A program made the translations under genes and the position numbers. Positions 63,256-64,000 of a DNA stretch of 64,000 nt are shown in pieces. Source of the stretch: an uncultured Shewanella sp. GTDB lineage: Bacteria > Pseudomonadota > Gammaproteobacteria > Enterobacterales > Shewanellaceae. The stretch spans positions 1-64,000 of the forward strand of contig NZ_CANLKR010000011.1 of assembly GCF_947491715.1 (NCBI RefSeq), in the 5' to 3' direction. Each line of letters opens with the position of its first letter. Within the stretch, counting starts at the first letter, position 1. The notes under the pieces are model-generated. The model was not told where the DNA came from and did no database searches. It was given only the letters and a program-made list of their open reading frames with translations.

Positions 63256-64000
<745 letters not shown>

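Overview
The window reads as a stretch of a marine gammaproteobacterial chromosome, most likely Shewanella or a very close relative. The inference rests on three things: an intact pfaABCD polyunsaturated-fatty-acid (PUFA) synthase operon, the housekeeping order aat-bpt-infA / clpA-clpS / cspD / icd / rluE-nudJ-mnmA-hflD-purB-roxA, and the later run of leucine dehydrogenase, ydiJ, ppsA and its regulatory kinase ppsR. The DNA is moderately AT-rich. No rRNA, tRNA, CRISPR array, transposase or prophage gene was recognised.

Layout. 1-1733 holds the 5' part of a minus-strand gene for an unrecognised protein built from 45-residue tandem repeats; it runs off the left edge. 2.2-6.5 kb carries a MocA-like molybdenum-cofactor nucleotidyltransferase, a small secreted protein with an HEVAH (zincin-type) motif, nadE, and an AraC regulator next to a LysE/RhtB exporter. 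7.0-26.1 kb is the minus-strand pfa operon in the order pfaA, pfaB, pfaC, pfaD. PfaA has six nearly identical acyl-carrier domains. Neither pfaE (phosphopantetheinyl transferase) nor a pfaR regulator is seen here; 818 non-coding bases precede pfaA.

26.9-43.0 kb is mostly conserved housekeeping: N-degron tagging (aat, bpt) next to the ClpA/ClpS machinery that reads the tag, IF-1, a CspD-like protein, monomeric isocitrate dehydrogenase, tRNA and rRNA modification, purB, the uL16 hydroxylase and leucine dehydrogenase. 43.3-53.6 kb has a small membrane-anchored unknown, a two-subunit molybdenum hydroxylase (iorA/iorB type), a MarR regulator, a DUF1285 protein with the FAD/Fe-S oxidoreductase YdiJ, a thiamine-diphosphate enzyme and a periplasmic GlcG/HbpS protein. 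53.8-57.1 kb has ppsA and ppsR divergently. 57.4-59.2 kb looks accessory: a protein resembling the N-terminal translocation domain of Salmonella SPI-2 type III effectors, beside a broken omptin-family outer-membrane protease gene. 59.4-64.0 kb has a Trp-type DAHP synthase, an acyl-CoA thioesterase, a LuxR-type response regulator, and fghA with a partial formaldehyde dehydrogenase gene.

Three copies of a 263-280 bp interspersed element with 18-24 bp terminal inverted repeats and no coding capacity (MITE-like) lie at about 36.3, 46.5 and 58.6 kb. The third splits the omptin gene. The items most worth following are the 45-residue repeat protein, the effector-like protein with the omptin pseudogene, the MITE-like family, and the six-ACP array of PfaA.
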